Source: a virus
Direction: 5' to 3' (one strand)
IMG/VR virus record: IMGVR_UViG_3300032282_000982
Coordinates: 1 to 21,295 of that record
Length of the DNA stretch: 21,295 bases
Shown: one piece after another, positions 6,816 through 13,225 of the stretch
How positions within the stretch are numbered: position 1 is the stretch's first letter
Layout: each line of letters opens with the position of its first letter
Notes under the pieces: generated by a model
Databases searched by the model: none
Told to the model about the DNA's origin: nothing
The model's input: the letters and a program-made list of their open reading frames with translations, nothing else
Translations under genes and position numbers: made by a program

Positions 6816-7135
6816 AGTGCGATGAATATATGGAAAGAGTTTTGAAGCGCATGGATGATAGAAATATTCAATATAAGTTTAATGAAGATCAGTTAGTCAA
6901 CGAACTAAAACGATATATAGATAGTACGTACAATTCCCACTACGTCGGCTCAGATAACATCCAAGCTTTTGAGCTTATCACTGCAGCCGGTCACGGCATG
7001 GGATTCACTATCGGCGACATCATTAAGTACGCTTCTCGATACGGGAAGAAAGACGGTCGCAATCGTCAAGATCTTCTGAAGATTCTTCACTATACAATTT
7101 TGGCACTCTATGTGCATGATAAGGAGACTAAGTAA
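6812..7135 (+). CDS. DUF3310-like small phage protein
   Basis: A 107-residue helical protein. The core from SHYVGSDNIQAFELI (about 42-56) through GDIIKYASRYGKKDG to the RQDLLKILHYTILAL helix follows the DUF3310 pattern (HY, GN/D-xIKY-x-R, K-x-G, DLxK). Such proteins are frequent near phage nucleotide genes and are sometimes likened to MazG-type pyrophosphohydrolases, without a demonstrated activity known to me. ATG 6812 overlaps the methyltransferase stop (ATGA) and its own stop overlaps the next ATG (TAATG), so it is translationally coupled on both sides. The first 40 residues look poorly conserved. Confidence 0.75.
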   Translation: MKCDEYMERVLKRMDDRNIQYKFNEDQLVNELKRYIDSTYNSHYVGSDNIQAFELITAAGHGMGFTIGDIIKYASRYGKKDGRNRQDLLKILHYTILALYVHDKETK

Positions 7136-8004
7136 TGGAAATTAAGATCGACATCGAGCAACTGCGTAATCAAAAGTTGTTCGTAGCGACACCGATGTAC
7201 GGTGGCATGTGTGCGGGTATGTTTACTAAATCATGCGCAGACTTGTCAGCTATCTGTACTCAGTATGGCATTCAACTTCAATTCTACTTCCTGTTTAATG
7301 AGTCGTTGATCACTCGTGCTCGTAACTATTGTGTCGACGAGTTCATGCGTTCAGGTGCTGATCACCTGATGTTCATTGACTCTGACATCGGTTACAACCC
7401 TCAAGACATCATCGCTATGATGGCGCTTCAAGGTCAGGAACCAGAAAAGTATCACATCCTTGGCGGTCCGTATCCTAAGAAGTGTATCTCTTGGGAAAAG
7501 ATTAAGCGTGCAGTCGATAAGGGTGTAGCTGATCAGGATCCTAACATCCTCGAACGTTTCGTCGGTGACTACGTCTTCAATCCTAAAGCTGGTGCAACGT
7601 CTATCGCGATCGGTGAACCATGTGAAGTTCTCGAGATTGGTACCGGTTTCATGATGGTCCATCGCTCAGCGATGCAGAAGTTCATCGACTCCTATCCTCA
7701 GTATATGTACAAGCCTGACCACGTTCGCACTGAACACTTCGATGGTTCACGTGAAATCATGATGGCTTTCCAAGCTGAGATTGATCCGGTGTCTAAGCGT
7801 TACCTGTCAGAAGACTATTGGTTCTGTCAGAAAGCTCAGGCTATCGATATTAAGACTTGGTTCTGCCCGTGGATGCGTCTGCAACACGTTGGCAGCTACA
7901 TCTTTGGTGGGTCACTCGCTGACATCGCCTCGATCGGTGCCGCAGCCACCGCTGACCCGTCTGCACTCGGCAAGGGCAAAGAGAATCGCAAGCCTAAGCG
8001 TTGA
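7135..8004 (+). CDS. GT-A-like glycosyltransferase
   Basis: A 289-residue protein with a GT-A nucleotide-sugar fold pattern: N-terminal LFVATPMYGGM (15-25), LITRARNYCVDEF (59-70), then HLMFIDSDIGY with the DxD-type motif Asp82-Ser83-Asp84, and a C-terminal EDYWFCQKA acceptor/catalytic-like segment. The last 30 residues are Ala/Gly rich, then basic, and probably disordered. Its place just after the DNA-modification genes suggests it may add a second sugar to glucosyl-hydroxymethylcytosine, as T6-type and RB69-type phages do with other enzymes, or it may glycosylate another target; this is inference. Length and DxD place it in the family; acceptor and donor are unknown. Confidence 0.7.
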   Translation: MEIKIDIEQLRNQKLFVATPMYGGMCAGMFTKSCADLSAICTQYGIQLQFYFLFNESLITRARNYCVDEFMRSGADHLMFIDSDIGYNPQDIIAMMALQGQEPEKYHILGGPYPKKCISWEKIKRAVDKGVADQDPNILERFVGDYVFNPKAGATSIAIGEPCEVLEIGTGFMMVHRSAMQKFIDSYPQYMYKPDHVRTEHFDGSREIMMAFQAEIDPVSKRYLSEDYWFCQKAQAIDIKTWFCPWMRLQHVGSYIFGGSLADIASIGAAATADPSALGKGKENRKPKR

Positions 8005-8033
8005 TTTGAAACTACTATAACATGGAGTATATT

Positions 8034-8699
8034 ATGCAGAACATTAAGCTTGACAATCGTACCATCTCAGTGTTGAAGAACTTCTCAACGATCAACCCAT
8101 CGTTGCTCTTCACGCAGGGTAACATCCTTAAGACTCAGTCGCCAACATCTTCGGTGTTGGCGATTGCCACCATCAACCAGACATTTGACTCTGAGTTCGC
8201 GATCTATGAGCTTCCACGTCTCCTCGGCGTCATGTCTCTCTTCAAGGATCCTGAACTTCAGATCGGTGATAAGTTCCTTGTCATCAAGGACGATAGCTCA
8301 AAGAAAGTTAAGTATACTTTCGCCGACAAGGCAGCTATCATCTCGCCTAAGCCTGACGTCAAGATCAAGATGCCTGACACTCTGGCTGAGGTAAAGATCA
8401 CCGGCGAGATGTTGAATGACGTTCTTCGTGCTGCTGCTCTTCTCAAGCATCAGGACGTTGCGTTTATCGGTCGTGATGGTTCTATGACTCTCTCGACTAT
8501 CGACTCGACTGGCAAGAGCAAGGATACTTACGACGTCTCACTCGGTGAGACTGATAAGACTTTCCAGATCAACTTTAAACTCGATAGCTTGAAGTTCTTG
8601 CCCGGTGATTACGACGTCACGGTAGCGAAGGGTCTCGCTTACTGGGTCGGTGATCAGATCGAATACTACACGGGAGCTGAAACCAACTCCACGTTCTGA
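8034..8699 (+). CDS. 45: DNA polymerase sliding clamp gp45
   Basis: A 221-residue homologue of the T4 sliding clamp, a trimeric ring that tethers DNA polymerase to DNA and also activates late transcription in T4. N-terminal LKNFSTINPSLLF parallels T4 LKNFATINSGIML, FAIYELPRLLGVMSLF parallels VAIYDLNGFLGILSLV, and the C-terminal LPGDYDVTVAKG parallels QPGNYKLLLWAKG. ATG 8034 was preferred over the in-frame ATG 8022 because TGGAG (8023-8027) is spaced correctly for 8034. It is followed by gp44 and gp62, the clamp loader, in T4 order. Only a short gap separates it from gp44, so one transcript is likely. Confidence 0.95.
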   Translation: MQNIKLDNRTISVLKNFSTINPSLLFTQGNILKTQSPTSSVLAIATINQTFDSEFAIYELPRLLGVMSLFKDPELQIGDKFLVIKDDSSKKVKYTFADKAAIISPKPDVKIKMPDTLAEVKITGEMLNDVLRAAALLKHQDVAFIGRDGSMTLSTIDSTGKSKDTYDVSLGETDKTFQINFKLDSLKFLPGDYDVTVAKGLAYWVGDQIEYYTGAETNSTF

Positions 8700-8729
8700 C
8701 GTATTCTTTTTTTATTATGGAGTTGATTG

Positions 8730-9665
8730 ATGCAAAAGAATTTTTTGTGGGTGGAAAAGTATCGTCCGAAAAAAATCGACGATACTATTCTACCAGCCGA
8801 CCTTAAATCTACTTTTCAAAAGTTTGTAGCTGATGGTAATATTCCAAATCTTCTTCTCAGTGGTAGTGCTGGTGTTGGCAAGACTACAGTGGCTATGGCC
8901 ATGTTGGAAGAAGTCGGAGCGGAATACACCATCATCAACGGATCTATGAATGGCAATATTGACACACTCAGAAACGATATCTTACAGTTCGCATCATCGA
9001 TCTCGCTCGTCGGTGGACGTAAGTATGTCATCCTCGATGAGGCAGACTACCTTAACCCCAACTCTACACAGCCCGCACTCAGAAACTTCATGGAAGAATT
9101 CTCGCGGAACTGTGGCTTCATTCTCACTTGTAACTTCAAGAACAGAATCATTGAGCCGCTACATAGTCGTTGTTCCGTAATCGAGTTCAACATCGGTAAG
9201 AACGATAAAGCCAAGTTGGCTATGCAGTTCTTGAAGCGTGTAGAGAACATCCTCAGCATCGAGGGTGTCGAGTATGATAAAGCTGTAGTAGCTGAAGTAA
9301 TCATGAAACACTTCCCTGATTGGCGTCGTGTTCTCAATGAGCTTCAGCGCTACGCCGCGACTGGTAAGATCGACAGCGGCATCCTTGTCAACTTTGAAGA
9401 AGAGTCTTACAAGGGTCTCGTTGAGTTGCTTCGCGACAAGAACTTTACCGGCATGCGTAAGTGGGTTGATACTAATCCTATCGATCAGACTACGCTCTAT
9501 CGCAAGTTCTATGACACATCTGCTGAGTATATGTCACCTCAGGGTGTAGCACAACTCGTGTTGCTCCTAGGGCGTTACCAGTATCAAGCTGCGTTTGTCG
9601 CTGATCCTACTATCAACGTAGCTGCGTTCTTGACTGAGGTTATGATGAAGTGCGAGTTTGAGTAA
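8730..9665 (+). CDS. 44: Clamp loader ATPase subunit gp44
   Basis: A 311-residue AAA+ clamp-loader large subunit. Walker A is GSAGVGKTT (45-53), Walker B ILDEAD (101-106), and the SRC sensor/arginine-finger motif is 146-148 (HSRCSV). The N-terminal WVEKYRPKKIDD is the typical RFC/gp44 opening. With gp62 it opens and loads the gp45 ring on primer-template DNA using ATP. ATG 8730 has TATGGAG seven bases upstream; TTG 8727 is in frame but badly spaced. The stop overlaps the gp62 start (TAATG), which suggests coupled production of the two loader subunits as in T4. Confidence 0.96.
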   Translation: MQKNFLWVEKYRPKKIDDTILPADLKSTFQKFVADGNIPNLLLSGSAGVGKTTVAMAMLEEVGAEYTIINGSMNGNIDTLRNDILQFASSISLVGGRKYVILDEADYLNPNSTQPALRNFMEEFSRNCGFILTCNFKNRIIEPLHSRCSVIEFNIGKNDKAKLAMQFLKRVENILSIEGVEYDKAVVAEVIMKHFPDWRRVLNELQRYAATGKIDSGILVNFEEESYKGLVELLRDKNFTGMRKWVDTNPIDQTTLYRKFYDTSAEYMSPQGVAQLVLLLGRYQYQAAFVADPTINVAAFLTEVMMKCEFE

Positions 9666-10039
9666 TGGCTTACGACTGGCGTTACGAGAACAGCATCAAC
9701 TACACCAAAGAGTATCAGGATCCGGATAACAACGAGCATAAGTACTCAGCTTGGAGAACTAACTCGTCGTTATCCCTCCACTCCGACACGGTCTTATACG
9801 CTAACGAGATGAATATGCTCCATCATCTCGATAACAAACCTCAGTACGACTACCTCTTTTTCTCTATCAGAAAGAAGAAACGATTCGCCAAGCGGGAGAA
9901 ACGATCCGAAGACGTTAACTTTGACTTAATTCAGCAACACTATAAATATAATAACGAACGTACGAGAGAGGCTCTAAAGATCCTCAGCGAGGCACAGATC
10001 GATATTATACGACAAAAAGAAGAAAAAGGTGGAGCATGA
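9665..10039 (+). CDS. 62: Clamp loader small subunit gp62
   Basis: A 124-residue protein resembling the short gp62 of T4-like cyanophages: TKEYQDPDN, then SLSLHSDTVLYANEMNMLHHLDNKPQYDY read in two blocks (about 35-63), a basic SIRKKKRFAKREKR segment and a C-terminal ALKILSEAQIDIIR helix. It is shorter than T4 gp62 (187 residues) but lies in the gp44-gp62-regA order. It has no ATPase motif and acts as the non-catalytic loader subunit. An internal TATAAATA at 9941 encodes part of HYKYN and is probably not a late promoter. Its stop overlaps the RegA ATG. Confidence 0.88.
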   Translation: MAYDWRYENSINYTKEYQDPDNNEHKYSAWRTNSSLSLHSDTVLYANEMNMLHHLDNKPQYDYLFFSIRKKKRFAKREKRSEDVNFDLIQQHYKYNNERTREALKILSEAQIDIIRQKEEKGGA

Positions 10040-10434
10040 ATTTAGTAGATACGTTAATTGAGGTGAGGATCGCAGAAGAAGAAGACTTTCTCAAGATCAA
10101 AGAGACCCTAACTAGAATCGGGGTTGCCTCTCGCAAAGACCAGAAACTCTATCAGTCTTGCCACATCCTGCACAAGCAGGGCAAGTACTACATCGTCCAC
10201 TTTAAAGAGTTGTTTGCTCTGGATGGTAAGCCATCAGACTTCACCGTAGAAGACAAGGGTCGTAGAAACACGATCATCCAGCTTCTCGAAGAGTGGGGTC
10301 TCATTAAGGTAGTTGAACCGGAGAAGATCTCCGATCCAAAAGCACCTATGAGTCAAGTTAAGATTCTTCCTCACAAGGAGAAAGCTAACTGGACGCTTGA
10401 AGCTAAGTACAACATTGGTAGAAAGAAAAAATAA
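10036..10434 (+). CDS. regA: RegA translational repressor
   Basis: A 132-residue homologue of T4 RegA (122 residues), an RNA-binding protein that represses translation of early phage mRNAs by covering their start regions. The N-terminal EEDFLKIKETLTRIGVA matches T4 PEDFLKVKETLTRMGIA, and LYQSCHILHKQGKYYIVHFKEL is nearly the T4 sequence (residues about 36-57), which I note in two parts. The C-terminus WTLEAKYNIGRKKK extends T4 WKLVPKYTIGN with lysines. It follows gp62 as in T4, but the expected downstream DNA polymerase gene is not next. It probably autoregulates the clamp operon. Confidence 0.96.
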   Translation: MNLVDTLIEVRIAEEEDFLKIKETLTRIGVASRKDQKLYQSCHILHKQGKYYIVHFKELFALDGKPSDFTVEDKGRRNTIIQLLEEWGLIKVVEPEKISDPKAPMSQVKILPHKEKANWTLEAKYNIGRKKK

Positions 10435-10790
10435 TGATCAAGTTTTTTAGTATGAAGAAGCCATCGGATAAGTCCGTGGCGGAAGTGAAGTTAGATCAAA
10501 TTCGAGACATCTTATTTCCTCCCTGTGATCAGCACATCGATAGAGACGGTAGAAAGTTTCAGGTAGATTACTCTGCCGACATGAATCTCGACGCCGCTCT
10601 GACTGATCTTGAAGAAGGATACAACGACGAAGCGACTCGGAAGACGATCAAAAAAGTAGCAAATAGAATCTACGAAGTTCGTAACGTTCTACAAGCATAC
10701 CAAGAATTAACAGATTCAGAATATTTGATCGTAGACGATTTGTCGGAGGACATCGATGAGAAAATTCAAGCGGCAGATAGAGAACATTGA
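10434..10790 (+). CDS. T4-like conserved protein of unknown function
   Basis: A 118-residue acidic, mostly helical protein. The block KFQVDYSADMNLDAALTDLE (about 42-61) followed by EGYNDEATRKT reminds me of small conserved proteins beside regA in T4-like cyanophages, with no known function. ATG 10434 overlaps the RegA stop (TAATG); an in-frame ATG at 10452 is possible. No signal peptide, membrane segment or catalytic motif is visible. It overlaps the next gene by 35 bases. Confidence 0.75.
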   Translation: MIKFFSMKKPSDKSVAEVKLDQIRDILFPPCDQHIDRDGRKFQVDYSADMNLDAALTDLEEGYNDEATRKTIKKVANRIYEVRNVLQAYQELTDSEYLIVDDLSEDIDEKIQAADREH

Positions 10791-10989
10791 TAAGTTCATC
10801 GCGTCTCTCGAAGAGATGATTGATGCTCGAGATGATATGTGGGAAGAAGAGCAACACCACAATTATAAGAAGCAGATGTCTATCGAAGAAGAAAGATATC
10901 TTCCAGCTAAAGCTAAGCTGAGAGCCGCCCTACATGACTTCATCGTTGAAGTTCTAGAGGACGAGTCAGAAGACGAGCAAGCTGCATAA
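10756..10989 (+). CDS. Small charged helical protein, unknown
   Basis: A 77-residue protein likely to form a long helix or coiled coil: charged heptad-like spacing from residue 5 through about 45 (IENIDKFIASLEEMIDARDD), then YLPAKAKLRAALHDFIVEVL and a strongly acidic tail ending EDESEDEQAA. ATG 10756 lies within the upstream gene, in a GGAGGACATCG context that supplies a ribosome-binding site. It is the last gene before a terminator-like hairpin at 11026, so it probably ends the clamp operon. I do not recognise the family. Confidence 0.62.
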   Translation: MRKFKRQIENIDKFIASLEEMIDARDDMWEEEQHHNYKKQMSIEEERYLPAKAKLRAALHDFIVEVLEDESEDEQAA

Positions 10990-11025
10990 GCTATTGTAAC
11001 CAATATAGAAATATATGTTTCAGGG

Positions 11026-11051
11026 CCTGTTACACTATTGTAACGGGTTTT
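11026..11051 (+). terminator. Intrinsic terminator after clamp operon
   Basis: Arms 11026-11033 (CCTGTTAC) and 11040-11047 (GTAACGGG) pair over 8 positions with one G-T, loop ACTATT, followed by TTTT. It separates the clamp/regA operon from the promoter at 11077. Confidence 0.55.
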
Positions 11052-11076
11052 GTTACATTTGTACCACACTATGCTA

Positions 11077-11105
11077 TATACATTTGTAGCTAGATGGGGT
11101 ATAAT
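11077..11105 (+). promoter_or_regulatory. Promoter TATACA-17-TATAAT
   Basis: -35 TATACA (11077-11082), 17-bp spacer, perfect -10 TATAAT (11100-11105), in the intergenic space just after the terminator and 38 bp before GTG 11143. Four GTAAC/GTTAC half-sites lie upstream (10996-11056). Confidence 0.6.
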
Positions 11106-11142
11106 ATATCATAATCTGGAAAAGTACCTCTGGAGATCGACT

Positions 11143-11250
11143 GTGTCAACAGCTGATATTATGATTCTGACAGCACCTTTCTGGGTTCTGTTTGTTGGTA
11201 TGCTTATCGCTTTTGGTTTGTTCCACTACAACACTATGAAAGGTCGCTGA
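11143..11250 (+). CDS. Small single-helix membrane protein (35 aa)
   Basis: A 35-residue protein with one strongly hydrophobic helix (about residues 7-27: ILTAPFWVLFVGMLIAFGLF) and a short basic tail (MKGR). GTG 11143 is chosen because GGAG (11132-11135) is seven bases upstream and the promoter -10 at 11100-11105 places the transcript start just before it; the more upstream in-frame starts would precede the transcript. Small inner-membrane proteins of this type are frequent early phage products that affect host envelope or lysis timing, but no function can be assigned. The next gene begins one base after its stop. Confidence 0.65.
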   Translation: MSTADIMILTAPFWVLFVGMLIAFGLFHYNTMKGR

Positions 11251-11251
11251 C

Positions 11252-11575
11252 ATGCGTACATCTGCTTACAAGTCCACTATCTACAATCTCAACGACTTCG
11301 TTGTCGATAAGTATCGTCGTCAAGTCAAGCTTATGAATCTCCAGCAAAAGATTCAAGAAGTCAATGAGATCGAGAAGCCTATCGTTTACGGTGCCCTCAA
11401 GTTCGTCAAGCGTTATCGTATGGTTATTCGTGGTCGTCTCGGTAAGAACAATCGACACGCTCATCTCTACGCTAAAGGTGGTGAGCTTCATCGTCGCTCC
11501 GCTCAGACTATCAAGCTCGAGCATGCTTCTCGTTACGACATCTATATCAACAGCTACTTGCAGCGAGTAAAGTAA
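11252..11575 (+). CDS. Basic phage protein of unknown function
   Basis: A 107-residue, Lys/Arg-rich protein (for example VDKYRRQVKLMNLQQKIQEV and GRLGKNNRHAHLYAKGG), suggesting nucleic-acid or ribosome contact. The segment VKRYRMVIRGRLGKNN followed by a beta-like HAHLY is the most distinctive part. There is no membrane segment. ATG 11252 lies directly after the small membrane protein, and the stop overlaps the next ATG (TAATG), so it belongs to the operon from the 11077 promoter. I do not recognise the family. Confidence 0.7.
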   Translation: MRTSAYKSTIYNLNDFVVDKYRRQVKLMNLQQKIQEVNEIEKPIVYGALKFVKRYRMVIRGRLGKNNRHAHLYAKGGELHRRSAQTIKLEHASRYDIYINSYLQRVK

Positions 11576-11937
11576 TGACTATGCATCTGCTGCCGGCGTA
11601 CTATACGTCGACTAACTACAAGATGCGTCGTGTCAAGCCTAAACAGCTTGATGCTCACGACGCTTGGCTATGGAAGAAAGGTCTGCATCCGGAACAGATC
11701 CGTCTCAAGAAGACCGGTGACAAGAACTGGAAGCGTGACTATCAGGAATCGTTGAGTACAGATCGTTCTAACTACGTTAGTGCCGGCTTCGGTGACGGAT
11801 CTACTTCTAAAGCAGAACCAAAGGTGTACAATGGTGAGCGCAAGCTTCTGGGAATCGCTACTATGCACAAGTCTAACATGGTGCCTGTCTTCGCAAAGTC
11901 AGACGCCGAAGATATCGCAAGGATGCGCCGTGGTTGA
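11575..11937 (+). CDS. Conserved T4-like small protein, unknown
   Basis: A 120-residue basic protein. The N-terminal LLPAYYTSTNYKMRRVKPKQ and the C-terminal LLGIATMHKSNMVPVFAKSD followed by IARMRR are patterns I associate with a hypothetical protein common in T4-like cyanophages. The middle is polar and probably disordered. Tandem in-frame starts are ATG 11575 (overlapping the previous stop) and ATG 11581. The function is unknown. It overlaps the next small gene by eight bases. Confidence 0.75.
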   Translation: MTMHLLPAYYTSTNYKMRRVKPKQLDAHDAWLWKKGLHPEQIRLKKTGDKNWKRDYQESLSTDRSNYVSAGFGDGSTSKAEPKVYNGERKLLGIATMHKSNMVPVFAKSDAEDIARMRRG

Positions 11938-12115
11938 GAAAGAACAAGTAGCCATTCAGGTTCAAGACGTCACTGGCGTCTGGCGAACCTATCACATCAC
12001 AATGAATGAGTCTCAGCGTGTCTTGAGCGAGATGAAATCGTTGCAGAGTACTTATCCTAACTTTCGAGTTCGGGCGGTTGAGCTTAATTCCGGCCGAGTT
12101 GTAGACATTCTATAA
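11930..12115 (+). CDS. Small phage protein, 61 aa, unknown
   Basis: The start at GTG 11930 was chosen because AAGGA (11919-11923) is well spaced and overlap with the previous stop matches the style of this operon; longer in-frame starts would run deep into the upstream gene. The 61 residues read as an alpha/beta mini-domain: AIQVQDVTGVWRTYHIT, then a helix SQRVLSEMKSLQSTY, then VRAVELNSGRVVDIL. Its layout of strand, helix and strand resembles other small T4-like hypothetical proteins. It ends just before the strong promoter of the HTH gene. Confidence 0.65.
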   Translation: MVEKEQVAIQVQDVTGVWRTYHITMNESQRVLSEMKSLQSTYPNFRVRAVELNSGRVVDIL

Positions 12116-12121
12116 TAAAGG

Positions 12122-12150
12122 TTTACAACCACAAAAGACTGTGATATAAT
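12122..12150 (+). promoter_or_regulatory. Strong early-type promoter before HTH gene
   Basis: TTTACA (12122-12127), 17-bp spacer, TATAAT (12145-12150) with extended TGTGA before the -10. The surrounding AAAGGTTTACAA and TGTGATATAAT are nearly repeated at 20721, defining a phage promoter class. Confidence 0.75.
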
Positions 12151-12203
12151 CTATCTACAGTCGAAAAAGCTGTATTAGTCAAAACAACATGGAGTATGTG
12201 AAT

Positions 12204-12455
12204 ATGCATAATACAAAGACAGACGCCCTCATCGAAGCTTTCGAGTCGGGCAAGGAACTCACTGCCGCGCAGATCTCTGCTCGTTATGGCGTCGCTAATC
12301 CGACTGCTTCCATCACGGGTCTCCGCAAGGCTGGCTACGCGATCTACTTGAACAACCGCAACGGTGTCTCAAAGTATCGTCTCGGTAAGCCCACGCGTAA
12401 GATGATCGCTGCTGGCTACGCAGCACTCGGTGCCGAAGGCGCTGGTCTCGTTTAA
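12204..12455 (+). CDS. Winged-helix/HTH domain phage protein
   Basis: An 83-residue protein with a helix-turn-helix core: KTDALIEAFESGKELTAAQI, SARYGVANPTASITGLRKAG as turn and recognition helix, and a beta wing YAIYLNNRNGVSKYRLG. The C-terminal RKMIAAGYAALGA is typical of the short wHTH proteins of T4-like cyanophages. ATG 12204 has GGAG (12191-12194) at nine bases; the in-frame ATG 12189 would place the Shine-Dalgarno inside the gene. It has its own strong promoter and is followed by an 11-bp stem, so it is probably a highly expressed monocistronic regulator. The target is unknown. Confidence 0.8.
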   Translation: MHNTKTDALIEAFESGKELTAAQISARYGVANPTASITGLRKAGYAIYLNNRNGVSKYRLGKPTRKMIAAGYAALGAEGAGLV

Positions 12456-12469
12456 TTAAACTAAAAAAA

Positions 12470-12494
12470 GGGCGGAGAGACGGTCTCTCCGCCC
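12470..12494. terminator. 11-bp perfect stem-loop with A-tract on left
   Basis: GGGCGGAGAGA (12470-12480) pairs perfectly with TCTCTCCGCCC (12484-12494), loop CGG. The + strand has no T-tract after it (TAAATAAA), while seven A's precede it, so as an intrinsic terminator it faces the - strand. On + transcripts it may instead be an mRNA 3' stabiliser or processing boundary before the tRNAs. Confidence 0.5.
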
Positions 12495-12524
12495 TAAATA
12501 AACTGCTGTTTGACATTTGAATAT

Positions 12525-12674
12525 GAGGCAACGAAAGTTGTCTCTTCATGGGTGCATCAGAGCCCGAAGCGTCTGCAGAGTATTTAACGCAGAGGTAGCC
12601 TTCTCAGTCCGTATAATCAGCTGTAATCGACGGTGGTGACAGAAGTTAGATAGCTGGTGCATCCTTGAAGAGAC
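12525..12674 (+). ncRNA. Candidate structured RNA upstream of tRNA cluster
   Basis: There is no reading frame of note here. Bases 12540-12560 can pair with 12654-12674 over 21 positions with one T-T mismatch and two G-T pairs, enclosing about 93 nt. Inner stems are possible at 12572-12576/12589-12593 and 12600-12609/12638-12645. A separate 8-bp hairpin with a GAAA tetraloop (12525-12544) competes for the outer strand. The helix ends two bases before tRNA-Ile. It could be a stable phage RNA, like T4 species 1 and 2 beside its tRNAs, or a processing element. I recognise no Rfam family. Confidence 0.45.
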
Positions 12675-12676
12675 AT

Positions 12677-12750
12677 CCTCCTGTAGCTCAAAGGTAGAGC
12701 AGGCGGTTGATAACCGTCAGACATTGGATCGTTACCAGTCGGGAGGACCA
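12677..12750 (+). tRNA. tRNA-Ile(GAT)
   Basis: Acceptor CCTCCTG/CGGGAGG, D-stem GCTC/GAGC, anticodon loop TTGATAA (anticodon GAT at 12709-12711), encoded CCA. The T-loop is ATCGTTA instead of TTCRANN, so position 54 is A and 58 is T. Confidence 0.85.
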
Positions 12751-12758
12751 ACAAGATA

Positions 12759-12835
12759 CGGAGTGTAGCGCAGTCTGGTAGCGTGGCTGATTTGGAGTCA
12801 GTAGGTCGCAGGTTCGAACCCTGCCACTCCGACCA
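12759..12835 (+). tRNA. tRNA-Pro(TGG)
   Basis: Acceptor CGGAGTG/CACTCCG with the typical proline opening TAGCGCAG, anticodon loop TTTGGAG (TGG at 12793-12795), T-loop TTCGAAC, A73 and encoded CCA. Confidence 0.95.
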
Positions 12836-12839
12836 ATTA

Positions 12840-12923
12840 GGAGGATGCGGTTGCTGGGCAACAACTGGTCTTGAAAACCGGCGCACCGAAAGGTTGATGG
12901 TTCGATTCCTTCATCCTCCGCCA
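12840..12923 (+). tRNA. tRNA-Ser(TGA)
   Basis: Acceptor GGAGGAT/ATCCTCC, anticodon loop CTTGAAA (TGA at 12872-12874), long variable arm closed by ACC-GAAA-GGT, G73 and encoded CCA. The D-loop is unusually short (about five bases) and the T-stem has one mismatch. Confidence 0.9.
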
Positions 12924-12948
12924 TTATAATATAACAAGGAGTAACACT

Positions 12949-13218
12949 ATGAATAAAATTGTTTTAGTCTGTTTGGCTGCAATCACGATTGCAGGTTGTA
13001 CTCCTCGTGAGCAACAACTTCTTGCAGCAGGTGCTGTCGGCGCAGTAGCTGGTGCAGTCGTGGCTAATGAAGTATCTCAGCCTCGTCCGGTTTACGTCGA
13101 GCAACGTCCTGTCGTTTATCAGGAACGTTATGTTCCACTTCCGCCACGTCGTCCTCAGTGCTACATCATCGATCGTCGTACACCATACGGCATTCGACAG
13201 GAACGAGTCTGCAACTAA
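12949..13218 (+). CDS. Small secreted lipoprotein within tRNA cluster
   Basis: An 89-residue protein with a classic lipoprotein signal: MNKI, a hydrophobic stretch, and the lipobox IAGC with Cys17 as the lipidated residue. After it comes a Gly/Ala-rich LLAAGAVGAVAGAVVANEV, glycine-zipper-like, and a Pro/Arg/Tyr-rich tail (RPVYVEQRPVVYQERY, PLPPRR) ending in two cysteines (Cys77 and Cys88). Position +2 is Thr, so outer-membrane sorting is expected. Such short lipoproteins are common in alphaproteobacterial genomes and may be host-derived. AAGGAG lies just before ATG 12949. It sits between tRNA-Ser and tRNA-Asn. An envelope role, such as superinfection exclusion, is inference. Confidence 0.8.
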   Translation: MNKIVLVCLAAITIAGCTPREQQLLAAGAVGAVAGAVVANEVSQPRPVYVEQRPVVYQERYVPLPPRRPQCYIIDRRTPYGIRQERVCN

Positions 13219-13225
13219 AAGTTAT

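Noticed and set aside
9941-9948. TATAAATA, exact T4 late-promoter octamer, inside gp62
   Set aside because: It encodes part of the conserved HYKYN segment and precedes regA, an early gene; probably chance.
12510-12515. TTGACA upstream of the structured RNA and tRNA cluster
   Set aside because: There is no acceptable -10 at 16-18 bp (GAAAGT region), so it is not called a promoter.
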